From Marsupella aquatica (lineage: Eukaryota > Marchantiophyta), in the NCBI GenBank assembly GCA_973895155.1, contig OZ316897.1, positions 11,222,001 through 11,286,000 on the forward strand: DNA of 64,000 nucleotides. The letters run 5' to 3'. The notes beneath the pieces are model-generated. The model saw only the letters and a program-made list of their open reading frames with translations. It had not been told where the DNA came from and did no database searches. Below are positions 46,864 through 58,867 of this stretch, piece by piece. A program made the position numbers and the translations under genes. The stretch's first letter is position 1; the number at the start of each line of letters is the position of its first letter.

Positions 46864-49230
46864 TTCACTTGCAGTTGTAGTTTACACCCTAGATTTTAGT
46901 TTCAGCTCACACTCTGCCTCACACTCCGAGGCGCTTTTCCTTACGTCTAGATCTTTTGTCAATTTATGCCCATGGGCGCGTCCACCTTGGGTTAATTTTT
47001 CAGCTGAGCTCAGATTGAGCGAAGTTGCCCCAGCAGGCTGAATGATTTCGATTCATGATCTTTCATTGATGGAATTGTAAACTAGCTGACGGTACTGCAG
47101 TCTACCGCAGCTAGAAAGCCTGCCAGCCGGGCGGGCAGTCAGGGTTCTATACCGACCGACAACCAATGCATGTAGATCATCACAACATGCCACTCTCTCG
47201 CCATTTCGATGATTTCGTCTCTTTTCCAACCTAGCTTTTGACAGTAATACCAACCATGCATGGCGTGGCAGGTTCATTCCTCCTCAATTCACCGTCTGAA
47301 ATCTAGAGATCCACCCGTGACTTTAAGACACGGTACGTCCACCTTGTTGGAATTATTCAAATCCCAGACTGGAACAGTAGTACGCTAGGAATGAAGCAGT
47401 CATTCAACTACTATTCGCCTGAATCTCTAAGTTCTCCTTCTTATTGGAGAATTCGTGGGAACTTTTTATTACAATCTGACATAGGCAGACAGATGCGGCT
47501 TGGGCTGGGTTTTTGCTCACTGGAAGTTGCACCCACCTCCTGCAAAAAAGGAAAAGAGACATATATAGGCAGATAGCTTTGAGAGCGTCACCATTGGCGC
47601 GCAAAGCCGCAACGGAACCCTACCTATAGATACGTACTGCACTACTATTGATTGAACTGTCAATCCGTCAGTACGTCGCAGATATACTGTTCCAACACAA
47701 CTACCAGAAGTCCAGAAGTCCACAGTTTGTAGCACGGTGTCAGCTTCACTTGTTTTCTGGCATTTTAAGGTTGCAATTTAATGCACGTGGTGAATCAGTA
47801 TGTGAGGAGAGGCTGATGTCCAGTGAATTGAAAGTTGGGAAACCAGGAGACCTTCTCGGACTCTTCCCCACACTTGTGGAACGTTTGCAGTTCTCTCGCT
47901 TGATTCAACGGCTCCCCTTTTCCAGACTTCTGAAATTGTGACATTCCTACGTTCCTTCTTGTCATATAGTTACCGGACTTTTTACCTCAAAAGTCCAACT
48001 TGATGAACACAAAGGATGAGTACAGCGAGACTAGCACTTGTTAGTTATTTACTGTAGGCATTGTCCCATTGTCTCAAGGGACAGATAATGGATTGAAACG
48101 AGCCTAATCACACTTCAATAATGAGCAGCAGAGTTTTACTTCAGGATTTTGGTACCATTTTGTTGCTAGGCGCGTACATAAGTATGTACAATCATGATGA
48201 TCGATCCTCTCAAGCATCTTGAATGAGGCATTATTCGAAGCACAGCAGCGTGGAGTATTCTCCATTTAACGATGGACTTCGTCAAGTTTTCATTCAATTC
48301 ACTTGCATACAGAAGCGCGTACGTTGGACAGACTGCTGGTGTGAGGGTAGCTCCCAGTGATACAGCATTGATTTCTAGAGTAATGTTACGAAACAAGTGG
48401 GCATATCTTCCTTGCCGATCCTGAGTAAGTCTGCTCAGTACTACTGTACATAATATGTGGACAGGTTGAGTGGTCGTGGGCTTGTTAGCAACCCTGGCTT
48501 TGCAGTATAATCTGGCAGAGCATTGCAGCAAGTACATCGATATCTTATCCTAATGGAATACAAAACTCCCGTACACTGCACTATTTTCATTTCGCAAGGA
48601 CGACTCATGAAGCAATCTAAGAAATTCAACTCAGAGGCTTTCTTGTCTTTGTGTATTGAAAACTCATAATGGTGTGGGATCGAGACGGTAAAAGTGTGCT
48701 GTCTCGTTGTGATGTCAGTATGTTTGTTTGAGTGTTTGTTAACAATGAGTACTGTGCGGGAGACTGCATGATGTCAGATTCGAAGATATTCACTGTGGAG
48801 AGCTCTTTAGCTGATTGTCATGTTGCAGGAGATTGCAGAGATGGTGCAATAATGATGGAGATTCAGTTGCTTCATGCGATGCAGGATCACTCAATTCAAA
48901 CTAGTTCACCCAAGTTCCTGTCTGGCCCGGCCCCTCTCCAAAAACAATTCTCTCCTCGATCGATATTCGAGGTTGGCAGAACATTCTCCTGTTTTCTTTT
49001 TTTAATTGATTTTTTGCTCAAATTTGAGAAATCCTTTTGAGTAGCACTTCACAGAAATCTGGTCGATGTGTTTTGCATTTTATTCCAGAGCCATATTTAT
49101 TGCTCAAGCATCGTTATACTGGCTTTCTGGGCAAACTTCCTTTTAGACACCCCTTACAACGCAAGAATGCTTTTGGCGACATGGAGCAGGATGAGCCTTA
49201 TGATTCGGACACGTACGAGTAAATTTCTGC
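46864..49230. other. Intergenic, no gene recognised
   Basis: Short frames only on both strands. A plus-strand frame ending at 49222 (DMEQDEPYDSDTYE) has an acidic C-terminal look and converges on the frame at 49515-49231. Confidence 0.35.
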
Positions 49231-49515
49231 TTACTCAGCCATAACAGTGGGACCTACATGACGCTGTGGGCTTTCAATAGCAGTTGCTGGTGAAGGAGGC
49301 GGCCTTTCAATGTCATGAGGAAATTGCAGTTCAAATGGAAAGGAGAAATTGATCTGCGACTGCTCATGCTGCTGGTGAGAAGTGATGGACGTTTCCCACT
49401 TCTCCAGATTGCCGCAAAGTTTTGCAGCAATGGCAGTTTGTGTCGGCCATTGCTTACGGTTTCTCTCCTCGACTTCTCTCGAAACCTTGGTGGTAAGGCT
49501 CTCAGAGTCCTTCAA
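49231..49515 (-). CDS. Doubtful protein end, possibly a transposon partner gene
   Basis: 94 codons from the first Met; the frame extends upstream to about 49560 (SKQNTGQFSSSILEALLKDSE). The sequence is hydrophilic and helix-prone (KVSREVEERNRKQWPTQTA), with a Pro-rich end (ERPPPSPATAIESP). Together with the converging plus-strand frame ending at 49222 it recalls the convergent gene ends of Harbinger-like elements, but no catalytic motif is visible. Family unknown. Confidence 0.25.
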   Translation of the reverse strand: MKDSESLTTKVSREVEERNRKQWPTQTAIAAKLCGNLEKWETSITSHQQHEQSQINFSFPFELQFPHDIERPPPSPATAIESPQRHVGPTVMAE

Positions 49516-52233
49516 TAATGCTTCAAGTATTGATGAGGAAAATTGCCCGGTGTTTTGCTTTGACCGTCACCTTAAGGAGTTATAGGTGAATCCTCTGTGG
49601 CTAGGTGTTAGTGGGTCCCCAGCTTGAGTTCTTCCATGCTTATATCATGGCAGAGAGGACAATGACTGTATTTGGACCACCTCGGCCGAGGTCAGCATTC
49701 TATCCATACCTTGATCTTATCACACACACTATCAAGCCTTTTTGGCCTTTGATTCTTTGCTTCAGTGTCTGGTATTTCAGTGATTGGTCCAGTATATCCT
49801 CATTCCCAAGATAGCGTTGGTAAAAGTTATCACCGGTGTGGGCCAGATTATGTAAAGTACGCCTCAATCCTTTAAGAAAACATAGGGTAAGGGTGGCCCA
49901 TAAACTAAGGGTGACTGTGCCCAGGTTGGACAGGAGGTTGAAAACCCTAAAAGTTCGCGAGCTGGAAAAAAATACAAAATATAAACTGGGGGTTGTCCTG
50001 GCCTGTAGGTCAAGTTGCTCACCTTGCTCAAAGCGATTTTTCCCTTTTAAGAAACAAAAAGCTGGTGAGACCAGCACCAACATAGAACATAAGCCCTGAC
50101 AAAAGAGAGTCAGCTAAGCTAACAATCTAACCAGTGGTGGGAGCAGCACACTCCAGAAGACTGGCCAATCCTCTGGGTCTGCTAGGTTTCTTTCAGTGTA
50201 TCGTTTTACTTGATTCAATCTTGGCACTCCTCAACCCTGATTATAAGTGGGGAGTGTGCTTTGGAATATGTGATATCTAGTGAAGTGAATTCAAGTGAGT
50301 CCAACGTGTCATTGTCCATAGATATTTATAGGGCCTATTCGTATTCCCATCTCGTGTATACCCAATTTCTCATGAGAGAGGAAACGAGAGAGTCTCATCC
50401 ATCGAAAACATTGGTAGAGACTTTTAGCAAACTCAGAAATCAAGGTGCCTAAAAGAATAGTGAAAGATAAGGCTAGCAACGGCTCACCATGCAAAACTAG
50501 CAGAACTGAATGCCTTTAAGGTTCCCCACCGATTTACATAGAACACCACCACCATTCTTGTGTCAAGGAATCGGTTGTTAAAAGTTTTGAATGTGATTTG
50601 CTTTCACCTTTAATTTCGGGCATTGTGAAGGTACTGTAGATCCTTTCTAAAGTGGACCGAGGAAAACTATTGTAAGAATCTTCACTCCTTTTGAGAAGCA
50701 AAAATCCCCTGTATCTCTTTCAAAAAGATATTGGAGCTGGATCTGGAAACTTGACGCAACCTTAAAGGGTCCCTCATGTCACACCTGAATCTCTTTAAAG
50801 ATATTTGTAGCTGGATCTGGAAACTCTAGACGCAACCCAAAGGTGTTCAGACGAAAGCATTGTCATCGTCCAAATGTGAACGCCAACTCCTGGTTTTGGA
50901 CACAAAAACCACTGGTTGCTGCACCTTGATGGCCTTCCAAAAGCGGCATCCTCGAATTTTAAATTCAACAGCAAATTCCATAGAGTCACAAGCACTTGTA
51001 GTAATGTAGAAATTTATATGAAAAGCTACATACATATAAGAACGAACTGTTTCCCTGTCTGCAAGCCAGTTGTGCGGCTTGTTTATGAACAGGTATTCCT
51101 TTTCAACAAAGAGCAAGTTCGGTCTCCACCCTTGAGGCCAACTCTTATTCCGAAGCATTGGGCTTCTCTTTAGCCTGAGGACCCAATGAACCTGACAGCT
51201 ACAGTAGACTCAAGCTCCAAACTAAGTATGTCACGGATAAGGCTCGCAGTTTAAACAATTTAGAATTATCTTGACTGACTTCTTATGTCATTCGTTTGGC
51301 AGAACTGTTGGTCTACATTGATCGGTCAAACACCTCATAGAAGAGACAAACATTGCAAGGGAGCTCAGCAGATTGAAGATGTAGATTAAAGTAATGAACA
51401 TTGCATATAAAATGGGGCTTAGTTCTTTTGTCTGGTAATCTTTGGATCCTTGCCAGAAAGGCAATGGCACTACTTGAGATCAAAGCACCGCTGAATGTCC
51501 CAAATCGAAGCTGCCTGCTTGTTGATGGTGTCAAAGTAATCCCCACTAAATGAGGATTTTCTTTATGGAATGCCAACATCCATCAGCTGCAGCTGCATTG
51601 TCGCTCTTTTTGTTCAATGTCTCTCTTCTACTCGTAAGAAGTTTTCAGAATTCTCGCTGTTTGCCTCGTTTGCGTTTGACCTCGCGTTTGACTTAGCTAC
51701 AATCTGCTTTCTCGCATCATGCAATGGACTGAATTGCGAATTCATGGAATCACTCATGGGTTTGCCCAACGACAACCCAATTGTAGCCTGAATGAGTGAT
51801 GTCTCAAGTGTAGGTGTCTACTTTGATTTGCAAACCCTCAGGGCGCATTCTTAGTCATATCGGGATAAACAATTACTAATCGAGAAAGCACATAAGATCT
51901 CCTCCCGAATCTTCTGGAGAATTATGGACTGCCTCCATCAATGACTTCTCCACTTCCATTAACTGATAAGGCTCACGAGAATTACAGAGCATAATCGAGA
52001 ACCCTAAATCTGTGGAGAAATGTGCTCCACGCAAACAAAGTAACAGAATGATAAGTAAGAATAACATTGCTATTTCACTTTCTCTGCTCAATTAGCATGC
52101 ATTCTCTGTCATATAATCACTGGCGCTGTTGCAGTCTACAAGCGCTGGTGATCCGCGTCCGCCAATAAAAAGTCCAGATTATGAAGCAAAATCATCATAT
52201 GCATGGCTAAGAAACAGAACGATATTCCGACGA
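49516..52233. other. Intergenic; small tandem pair; possible small secreted ORF
   Basis: No gene recognised with confidence. 50712-50840 is a diverged tandem pair (AAAGATATTGGAGCTGGATC... and AAAGATATTTGTAGCTGGATC..., both followed by GGAAACT...GACGCAACC). A 71-codon minus-strand frame at 52091-51876 has a hydrophobic start (MLFLLIILLLCLRGAHF) like a signal peptide and could be a small secreted protein, but nothing else supports it. Confidence 0.3.
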
Positions 52234-52480
52234 GGACTTCAGTTTCAACCATGGATCCACTTGGTTTCCACTTGGTTGCTCTGCAGTTGATTAATCTTGA
52301 AGCAATTTCCTCTCCACCAGTAGGGTTTGTCACTGCAAAATGAACACTGCAGTGAATCACTCTGCCGATGACCAGCCTTTGTAGATAAAGCAGATTTTTC
52401 TGAATAAAGGTCACCCGTGAGAGCAGAGAATCTTCGGCGTTCTCTCCACCAGGAAACGGTGTGAATGACTTTCACATCAA
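52234..52480 (-). pseudogene. Two relics of the 3' end of the DUF1295 gene
   Basis: Immediately downstream of the gene, the minus strand holds two degraded echoes of its last coding part. One (about 52380-52234) has GGCTGG, TCATCGGCA, CTGGTGGAGAGGAA, GAT.AATCAA and CCATGGTTGAAA in the same order as the gene; the 57 bases from GGCTGG to CTGGTGG equal those in the gene. The other (about 52475-52395) has CTGGTGGAGAGAA followed by GGTGACCTTTATTC, against CTGGTGGAGAGGAA and GCTGAACTTTATCG. Neither is open. They point to old tandem 3'-end duplications. Confidence 0.5.
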
Positions 52481-52563
52481 GAAAGAGAGGTGATCATCTC
52501 TTCGTAATGTTGTCAAGAACAAATTGACTGGATCGGTGGAATGGACGACCAATGCGAAGAAGT

Positions 52564-53556
52564 TCATGAGGATTTGAGTTTCCCTTGGCCGTGGACAGTC
52601 ACCTTCCTCTTGAACCAGGGAAACAAGACACTGGTTGATCGCTGGTAGCCCCGATAAAGTTCAGCTCTTGATTCATCTGCAACCATCTTCCTCTCCACCA
52701 GCACAGTGGAATATGCCAGACAACAGGAGTTCAGCACCGTGCCGATGACTGCCCAGCCTTGTCCCAAGTTCCAGCCAAACAGACTCAACCCCCACCAAAA
52801 CAACTGCTCGCCAAAATAATTTGGATGCCTTGAGTAATACCACAAACCGCTGTTCAGGAGGGGCACCTTTGGGCCCCCAATTTCTTGGAGGAGCTTATTC
52901 TTTTCGACAAAGTGATAGAGTTCAGTATCTGCCACATGCGCTATGACGACACCAGACACGCATAGAAGAATGGCAAGAGCATCCCATGCATTGAAAGGGA
53001 GCTGGCTTTGGTAAACTGTGTAGACAGGAAGCGTGAGGCCTATCAGGAAAATATGTTGGGACAGAAAAACGTGGAAGATCGACTGATACCACCAATGCTT
53101 CCCATACTGAGTCCTATACTCGGCATATCTCCAATCTTCTCGTTCCCCCCACTGCCACTTTTCTCTCCGCAAGTATGAGTAGGTCAAACGAATGGCCCAG
53201 AACCACATCAAACCAATCACAGCCCTGGATCGGAACACATCTGTTTGTGACGATGGATGTAGGGCGTAGTAATGAGTTATAAGGACTTCGACAATGGTCC
53301 AGTAAGGATCAATCAGCCAGAAGCTTCCTTGCAGCATACCGATGATCCAAAAGAGAACATCCACATTGAGCAGGAACAGCACATTGACAAGGTACAAGGG
53401 ATGCATCCGTCCCCAAAGACACACGCTCTTCCACTTTTCATCTCCCTGGATCCCCGCCGTCTCGTCACAAGTGTGAAGGAAAAAAGTGTAGAACACAATG
53501 GATGGGAGAGCAACTAGAACCACCACTGCAAAGTTGGCCTCACTTGAATGCTCCAT
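52564..53556 (-). CDS. DUF1295 / steroid 5-alpha-reductase-like membrane protein
   Basis: A 330-residue single-exon protein with about six or seven membrane helices (clear ones at 9-28, 53-74, 112-128, 160-181, 191-209 and 252-285). The hallmark is GLWYYSRHPNYFGEQLFWWG (residues 237-256): SRHPNYFGE is the conserved motif of DUF1295 and of related 5-alpha-reductase and isoprenylcysteine methyltransferase folds, where it lies at the NADPH- or SAM-binding end. WGEREDWRYAEYRTQYG (136-152) is the other conserved block. The protein is expected in the endoplasmic reticulum or another inner membrane as a reductase; the substrate in plants is not known. The start fits the family; the C-terminus (FPWFKRKVTVHGQGKLKSS) is complete. 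Two 3'-end relics follow downstream. Confidence 0.85.
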   Translation of the reverse strand: MEHSSEANFAVVVLVALPSIVFYTFFLHTCDETAGIQGDEKWKSVCLWGRMHPLYLVNVLFLLNVDVLFWIIGMLQGSFWLIDPYWTIVEVLITHYYALHPSSQTDVFRSRAVIGLMWFWAIRLTYSYLRREKWQWGEREDWRYAEYRTQYGKHWWYQSIFHVFLSQHIFLIGLTLPVYTVYQSQLPFNAWDALAILLCVSGVVIAHVADTELYHFVEKNKLLQEIGGPKVPLLNSGLWYYSRHPNYFGEQLFWWGLSLFGWNLGQGWAVIGTVLNSCCLAYSTVLVERKMVADESRAELYRGYQRSTSVLFPWFKRKVTVHGQGKLKSS

Positions 53557-56500
53557 GTGTAAAAATGTCCCCCAAACCTATCCAATATTGCAATCAAGTA
53601 TAACAAATCAGTTATACACATTACCTAGACATCTTGTGCCTCAAGTATCCCGTTCTTGAGGAGGTCAAGTATTGGGTTCAATGCATACAAAGTAGGTCAG
53701 TAATGAGATGAATGCAAACAATTCGCAGAAAACGAAGTAACAAATTCTCCTTCCTAACGGAGCATTTTGTTTCCTACTTACCGCCAATTTGCAATGACAT
53801 TGACGCGGGACCTTCTAAGTAAGGGGAACCACAAGCAGCACTATGTTTCTCCCCATACCCTAAACCGAAGAAAGTCATGATACTGAAAATACATTTCTGG
53901 GTGTCTTTTAGAGTGAAGCTTAGACCTTCTACCCGAATTGCCGTGGAGGAGAGAAACGATGATGATCAATGTGCCTTTCTCTGCGTAAATTAGACAAAAT
54001 TGTTCAGACTTCGTTGCAAGACAACTTCAATTTTTAGAGTGATTTTCGCACGAAGAGAGTGATCATTCGGGTTGTGGTTTGAGCGTGCATGAACTTCCAC
54101 AGGGTGCCACTCAGGTCATACATAGATTTTTAGGGACTTTTTCATTCTTGTGGATTTTGTCTGACGTCGTTCTGCTAGAATACTAATCGCCGTCTGTCTT
54201 CCATCAAATAATTCCTCTATAAACCCTTAGTTCATGTACTTGAGAGCAAGATTGTGAGCATCAGATTTCAAGGAGAAATGTCATTCTGGATTCGAATGTC
54301 TTACCAGAGAAAAAATAACTGACAGTGTCTCAAAATTGTCCGCCCTTCGATTCAAAACTGCAGATGGCGGTTTTGCGCTCACCAATCCCAAACTTTCTCA
54401 ACGTCCAATCTCCAGGTCTTTTGTATCTATTCAAGAACCAGTTGACTCCCCGGGCCTTCCAATCTCTCGCTTGCGTCAATCTTCAATCTGTCAAACTGAG
54501 ATATTGATAGTCGGAGATTCATTAAAGAAGCTTGCAAGATTGGCAACAAGATTTGGAGCTGCTCAACAGTTTCTTATTGGTCCTATCTTTCTCTCCTCTC
54601 GCCTCCTCCTCTCAAGCTTCACAACCACGGCAATTGACGATAATGCAGCTTTTGAAAAGGGCTATCGCAGCACTTCTACATGCTATCGACACGCATTGTC
54701 GCTGCAATTTTGGAAACCGGAGCTAGCTGCTACATTAGTGCTACACTTTGCCGGCCACTGTTGACCCGCCGGCAGCTGTTCATCATATCTGCGCTCCATA
54801 AAGGCCGGGTGGGATGTTCCCTAGGAGGCACTCAGTGGACATAGTAAGACCAGAGTGGAAGCCGGGGGGACCCAAGCCACAACGAGCAACGGAAAGTTAA
54901 GCACAGGCCCAATTCCGATTGGGGGCGCTGGAGATTCATGACCGCATTCTTCCGTAAGAAAGAGATTACTCAATTCCTTCCGCCATCGACAAAACTAATG
55001 ATTCTAAACGAAGATTCTGTCGGTTGGCCATTTGCCCGAGGATGCGGAAACAGTACTGTACATGATGAATTCATATGGAAAGCAAGCACGAGGACTTTGA
55101 AGAAATGGAACTTATGGAAGTCAATTTCTTCCTTTTCATTGGTACAAGGAATAAAATGGAGTTCTACTTCTCTCCTTGATTGTCATGATTGGGCCCCCTC
55201 CAGGCGTCTAGTTCTCTAACTTCAATAGTAAGTTACCTTTCAAGATGGGACAGGAACAAATCCTACTTTACATGCAGGCTGATTTCGCAGGCTGTTTCTG
55301 GATTCGATTTTGGTTTCTTTCAATCCTGTTCTGGCGGTCCTCCTCAGATTTAGAAGTCTTTGGGTATACTGTAGTAGTGGATTTGCTTGTCCACTGTCTA
55401 GCAGCTTTCAGTATGTGGTCCTATATAATTTATTAAGTGTCATGATCTCAGTATGATGAATTACTTCCCAGGTCGGAGTAAGTTGTCACTGCAGGTGAAC
55501 CTCATCTACAACAATTTTGACTTCAATCATCAGACAAGATCCAGCCATCAGTCCCTAATGAAAGAAGTGGCAGAGTTTAAGTTGGGGCGTTTGGGTTCAC
55601 AGCGACTTGAGAAAACAACTCCTGTCACTGCATTTAGTCTGGTCCAGATTCCAGACTGTTTCTGAACTAAATGAGGGCTTTCTCAAAGGCAACCATTGTC
55701 GCGGTTGAAAGTTGACAAAACCATTGTTTTCTGGACCAGAGTGAGAAGGCTTTGACAAAAGCACTGTCAATCTGAACTAGAGTAACCATGCATCCGGAGT
55801 AATCTCCATCAAGACCAAATCTACAGTAATGAGATATTTATATACATGTCACTGGAAAGTTCTTTGATGCTGTTTCGCCCTTTCAGATTCTTGATAAGTA
55901 GACTACTAGCATGCAGCCTACTTCAAGCAGGTGACAAGTTGACTGGCGAGAGACACATCCAGACACACCTTGTAAGAGAATTAAATAGCCACAGACACAT
56001 GATTGCTCTATGAAATCTTTCTTGATGAGGGAACGAAGATCCGGTGCATTGACGAGTTCCTCATCCCAAGAGCGGTGTACTCTTGTTGCTGGGCCTTAAT
56101 TTTGGAGTACTGTCCTGCTTCCATTGCTCTAGCATTAGCCCGGGGCCTAGTTCAATTGTCGGTGAGATGAATCGGCAAATATCTAGTGTCTGCGTCCGTT
56201 TTGCTAACCACTGGTCCTCTGACTTAAAGTCCATCGCTCCAGCCCTCTTGAACTTCGCCAGTTGGATGGATTGAGTTCAGAGCTTCGTACGAGCACTACG
56301 AGGCATTTCATATAGTATTACCACCATCTTAAGCTGCATGTGGGCCGTTGTAAAGCAAAGGCTGCAGAGAATTGAATTCGAGAGTTTCCATGGACACGAC
56401 TTAGTGGCTACTTTATAAGCAAGTAGATGTGGTCAAGAAATCGAGACTAAAGTTCCTTCAACGTACTCTCTGGCAACGTAAGAAACAGCTCACTCGCAGG

Positions 56501-58867
56501 CATCTGTTATATCAGACAATATGTGTTTGCTTCTCAACCCCCTCGACGGTCAGGAGGACGTGGTCTGGCTGCGTGTATTCAAGGTTGGAATGAACAATTG
56601 CATACCGTACTCTGAGATAATTGCAATAGCTCACCGCCTTTCAACTACTGGAGTTCCCTGCCAAAAGAATCCGCTACAGTACCGACCGGTCGTTTTCTTG
56701 GTAAGCATTACAATGAATGCCCAGCGAACTTAGGTGGACCCCTTCATCTGGTATTCAAATCAAGAGAATGGCAGTGACATTCAGCTTTTTCCAATAAACT
56801 TTCAGGAAAAGCCCTGAACTACCTCAGGTATCGAAAAGTATGGAAGAATCAATGCATGGTTGCAGGAGATCCAATGAGGAGACTCGTAGTTGCAGCTGAA
56901 CCACCATATCTTTTGGCCCTATGCCAAAGACCTTTCGTGAACCTGAGAGATTCTGCCGAGCTGATCCATTTGGGCGAGGAGATCTTTGAGTGCTTGGACA
57001 GAGCAGCTGATGGGGACTTCCGTGGACGGACAGAGATGGGCTAGGGCAAAATTTGACAGTAACGGTTACCGAAAGGCGTCGTACATATGAAAAGTGCAAA
57101 ATACTGGTGTCACAAGCTCGTGAGGTTGGTAAAGTACTTCCCTATGAAGCCCAGATCTATGGATTGAACCTCGGTTTGTACAAACAAGACTTGGTGAACG
57201 TCCTCATCAATTCGCGAACATATGCTTTTGTGATAGAGGCTCGTCACCATAGATTGGTTTGCAGGACCAGTACTGTCCTCGATATTCTATTGATATATGA
57301 AAGGCTGTTCGCTACTGTCTCCATAGAAGGTAGTTGAGAGTTGACAATGATAGTTATTCACAAAGGCTTCGTTTTGTACCGACCTGACAGAGTCTACTCT
57401 TCATCCATCTCTTCCAAGCACCTGACAGAGTCTACTCTTCATCCATCTCTTCCATCCAGAACATTTAGTTGTAGTTGAACATCCTAAAAGGCAGCCCGGT
57501 GGTTCTTGCTGGCATGGGGAGACCCAAGTTCCCGTATTGCATGATTTCATCAGGGTCTGATAGCTCCTGTAAGAAATGAACTAGAGAACCATACCCCAGA
57601 CCAAGGGGTCATAGAGATAACATAATTAAAACGCTCAGGGACAACATCTGGAAGATTACAGGACTGCCTAGCTCTGCAAAAGAATTACTAAATTTTGAGG
57701 TGATCTGCCAGACCTAGGATTTTGCGAATCAAACGTTCAATTCTATTGTTTAACCCTGTTTACGACCCAGAAAATAAACTGGCAGAAGTGTGAAAGGAAT
57801 CGGAACGCTTTTCCAAATTTAACTTTGCTACAGTCGGTGCATTCCCACAAATTTAAATTTTGGGATTCAAGGCAGATGAGTTGTAGAGACCTCCCAAGAA
57901 GAATACTCGTTTCATCTGTGTCGACCAGATGAGTTCTCACAGTGGATCTGTCTGCAGCAACTCTCATATAAAATGTCATGGAACATCCTGGTGTTAAATT
58001 TCGGAACCACGCCTCCGGTAGCTGGTGTGTACATAAACAGAAGACATTTGAACAGTACAAGTGTCAGATGTCACGTTTCAGAGGTTTCTTCCCCACCACC
58101 TAGAAACATCCACCGGCCTTCGAAGATATCCAAAAAGTGGCCCTTGTCACTTATAAAACTACCAGGAGTAAAGACAGTGGTAAAAGATAATCATCACTGT
58201 ATATTTGCCAGGCAGTCGCCAGAAGTACTTCCAACAATAAAATGGGTATTGAAACACTTCCCTTAAACAAAATCAACATCAAGAGGTTGAGACAGACGTC
58301 ATTCAGTTTGTGCACGGTTCCTTTCCGTAATACAGTCCATAGTTAACAAGGCACGCAAAATAAACCGAGCCGTGCGAAACCATGTACTTCAGTTGTCGGC
58401 ATGGTGTCCGCAGTACCCCGAACCCAAGTACATCTAGAAGCGTGTTTTGTTCAAAACGTGGTGGCTCGAAACTGCCTCAAAAGACATGTCTGGTCATTCA
58501 ACCAGATGTTTCTTACAACTAAGTGCACGCCCATCGCAAATTGGACATAGTAACGGCGTCCTTTGCCCTTTGGTGCAACGATTCCTACACTTCTGTTAGC
58601 GATACGCCACTGATGAAGGAAGGAAATATTCGTGCCATTGTCAAGAAAAATTGAGCATTTAGACTCAGAGACTACCCTTCATAGAGTTTTGCCGATGAGA
58701 AATATTCGGTGATGCCCTTCCAATGCTTGTCTGGGACATTAATCTAGGCTTGAAAACTCGAAGTGCAACTGTTAAATTGGCCAAGAACACCACCTTCCGC
58801 GTGTTACCCAATAGAGAACGCAGACCAGAACTCTTTCAGTCCATATTAGGAGTTCTAAGTCCAGTTT
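53557..58867. other. Long intergenic stretch, no gene recognised
   Basis: Short frames on both strands. The longest is 54336-54764 (plus, 142 codons, MSALRFKTADGGFALTNPKL), of ordinary composition and without recognisable domain. 57382-57454 is a two-copy 38-bp repeat (CCTGACAGAGTCTACTCTTC, then ATCCATCTCTTCCA). Part of the region may be upstream regulatory DNA of the DUF1295 gene. Confidence 0.4.

Noticed and set aside
49700-50083. 127-codon minus-strand frame and overlapping plus-strand frame
   Set aside because: Both strands are open over the same bases with no recognisable motif; probably chance or old transposon sequence.
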